Positions 12,951 to 13,383 of a stretch of DNA of 13,383 nt are shown in pieces. Location: assembly GCA_021325365.1 (NCBI GenBank), contig JAJPHF010000002.1, positions 1 through 13,383 of the forward strand, given 5' to 3'. The stretch is from Pseudomonadota bacterium. Its GTDB lineage: Bacteria; Chloroflexota; UBA6077; JAJPHF01. The first letter of the stretch is position 1. Every line of letters starts with the position of its first letter. The notes below the pieces were generated by a model. That model did not search any database. It was not told where the DNA came from and saw only the letters and a list, made by a program, of their open reading frames with translations. A program made the translations under genes and the position numbers.

Positions 12951-13383
12951 GGTGCCCTCCTCTCCGCGGCCCGGCGCGGCCTGCGGGCGGCGGCCGGTGG
13001 CGCGATTGTGCGCGCCCCACTGCCCCCTCCTCGCCGCGGCTCGGTGCGGCGCAGTGGTCTACCACGGCCGCCCGTGCTACTTCAAGCCCCCGCCGCTCGC
13101 GGCGCCCTGCCCGGCTCCCCGCCTCACCCGGACGATCGCCCCCCGCCAATGCATATTTGATAGAAAGGCCGCGAGGCGCGCCGGAGAGCGCCCGCTAGCT
13201 CGCGCGACGTGGTCGCCGTCCCTGCCCGTACACGCCTCCCCCCGCACCCGCCGCCCGCGCCTATGCCCGGGGCACGCCCCCGCCGGCCCGGCCCGCGGCA
13301 GGAGAGCCGGGGAGTATCGTACGGGGCAAACGATGCGACCTTCCGCGCCCGACCAGCACGCGCCAACCCGCGCCCGGCCTAGC
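12951..13383. other. 433 bases with no supportable gene
   Basis: Very GC-rich, with several low-complexity Arg/Gly-rich open frames that show no start signal or domain. On the minus strand, TTGAAG (13085-13080), an 18-base spacer and TAGACC (13061-13056) make a weak promoter candidate for the DUF6282 gene. A short AT-rich island at 13147-13164 stands out from its surroundings and could be a promoter element on either strand. An ATG at 13333 on the plus strand opens a frame to the edge that is too short to judge. No terminator hairpin with a T-run was seen. Confidence 0.5.

Noticed and set aside
13124..13366. 80-codon open frame on the minus strand near the right edge
   Set aside because: Low-complexity Arg/Gly composition, no SD site, no domain; not supportable as a gene.
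13333..13383. ATG with a short open frame to the right edge on the plus strand
   Set aside because: Only 17 codons visible, weak upstream signal; cannot be called.
1..13383. CRISPR array, transposon ends or phage attachment site, including at the tRNA-Thr 3' end
   Set aside because: No regularly spaced repeats, transposase or integrase genes, and no duplicated tRNA 3' segment was seen in the window.

Overview
The window is strongly GC-rich, roughly 70% by eye. It is dense with bacterial genes that use GTG and TTG starts, clear Shine-Dalgarno (SD) sites and sigma70-type promoters. Two substrate-binding lipoproteins with long Ala/Pro linkers, a UbiD decarboxylase set, a large NYN/LOTUS protein and a DUF6282 protein together suggest an environmental Chloroflexota-like bacterium. 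This is inference: there is no rRNA or ribosomal marker, and Rokubacteria or Tectomicrobia-like lineages are not excluded. No insertion sequence, phage gene, CRISPR array or integrase is visible.

Layout. (1) 1-1029, minus strand: the first 35 codons of a UbiD-family decarboxylase running off the left edge, behind its own promoter. Upstream lie a 49-residue zinc-ribbon protein easily missed because of its size, a strong hairpin terminator, and a small secreted protein. (2) 1030-5178, minus strand: a secreted peptidase-MA-like metalloprotease with its own promoter, preceded by an MFS exporter and a complete UbiD decarboxylase that look like one operon. (3) 5179-5398: a divergent control region with one good promoter each way. 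(4) 5399-7806, plus strand: a cytosolic LVIVD-repeat beta-propeller overlapping by 4 bases an NMT1/SsuA-type substrate-binding lipoprotein. (5) 7807-8107: tRNA-Thr(CGT) on the minus strand with terminator and extended -10 promoter. (6) 8108-8554, plus: a DUF309 protein, convergent with (7) 8551-11786, minus: a second substrate-binding lipoprotein downstream of a 679-residue NYN-nuclease/LOTUS protein with an excellent promoter. (8) 12036-12950, minus: a DUF6282 metallohydrolase-like protein. (9) 12951-13383: GC-rich sequence with no supportable gene.

How the genes may work together. Two UbiD paralogues, a zinc ribbon (possible small accessory subunit), an MFS exporter, two substrate-binding proteins without permease or ATPase, an amidohydrolase-fold protein and a histidine-bearing propeller suggest an accessory module for uptake and (de)carboxylation of an aromatic or unsaturated acid. 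The substrate cannot be read from the sequence, and no UbiX (prenyl-FMN synthase) is present here. Metalloprotease, tRNA, DUF309 and NYN genes look like unrelated neighbours.
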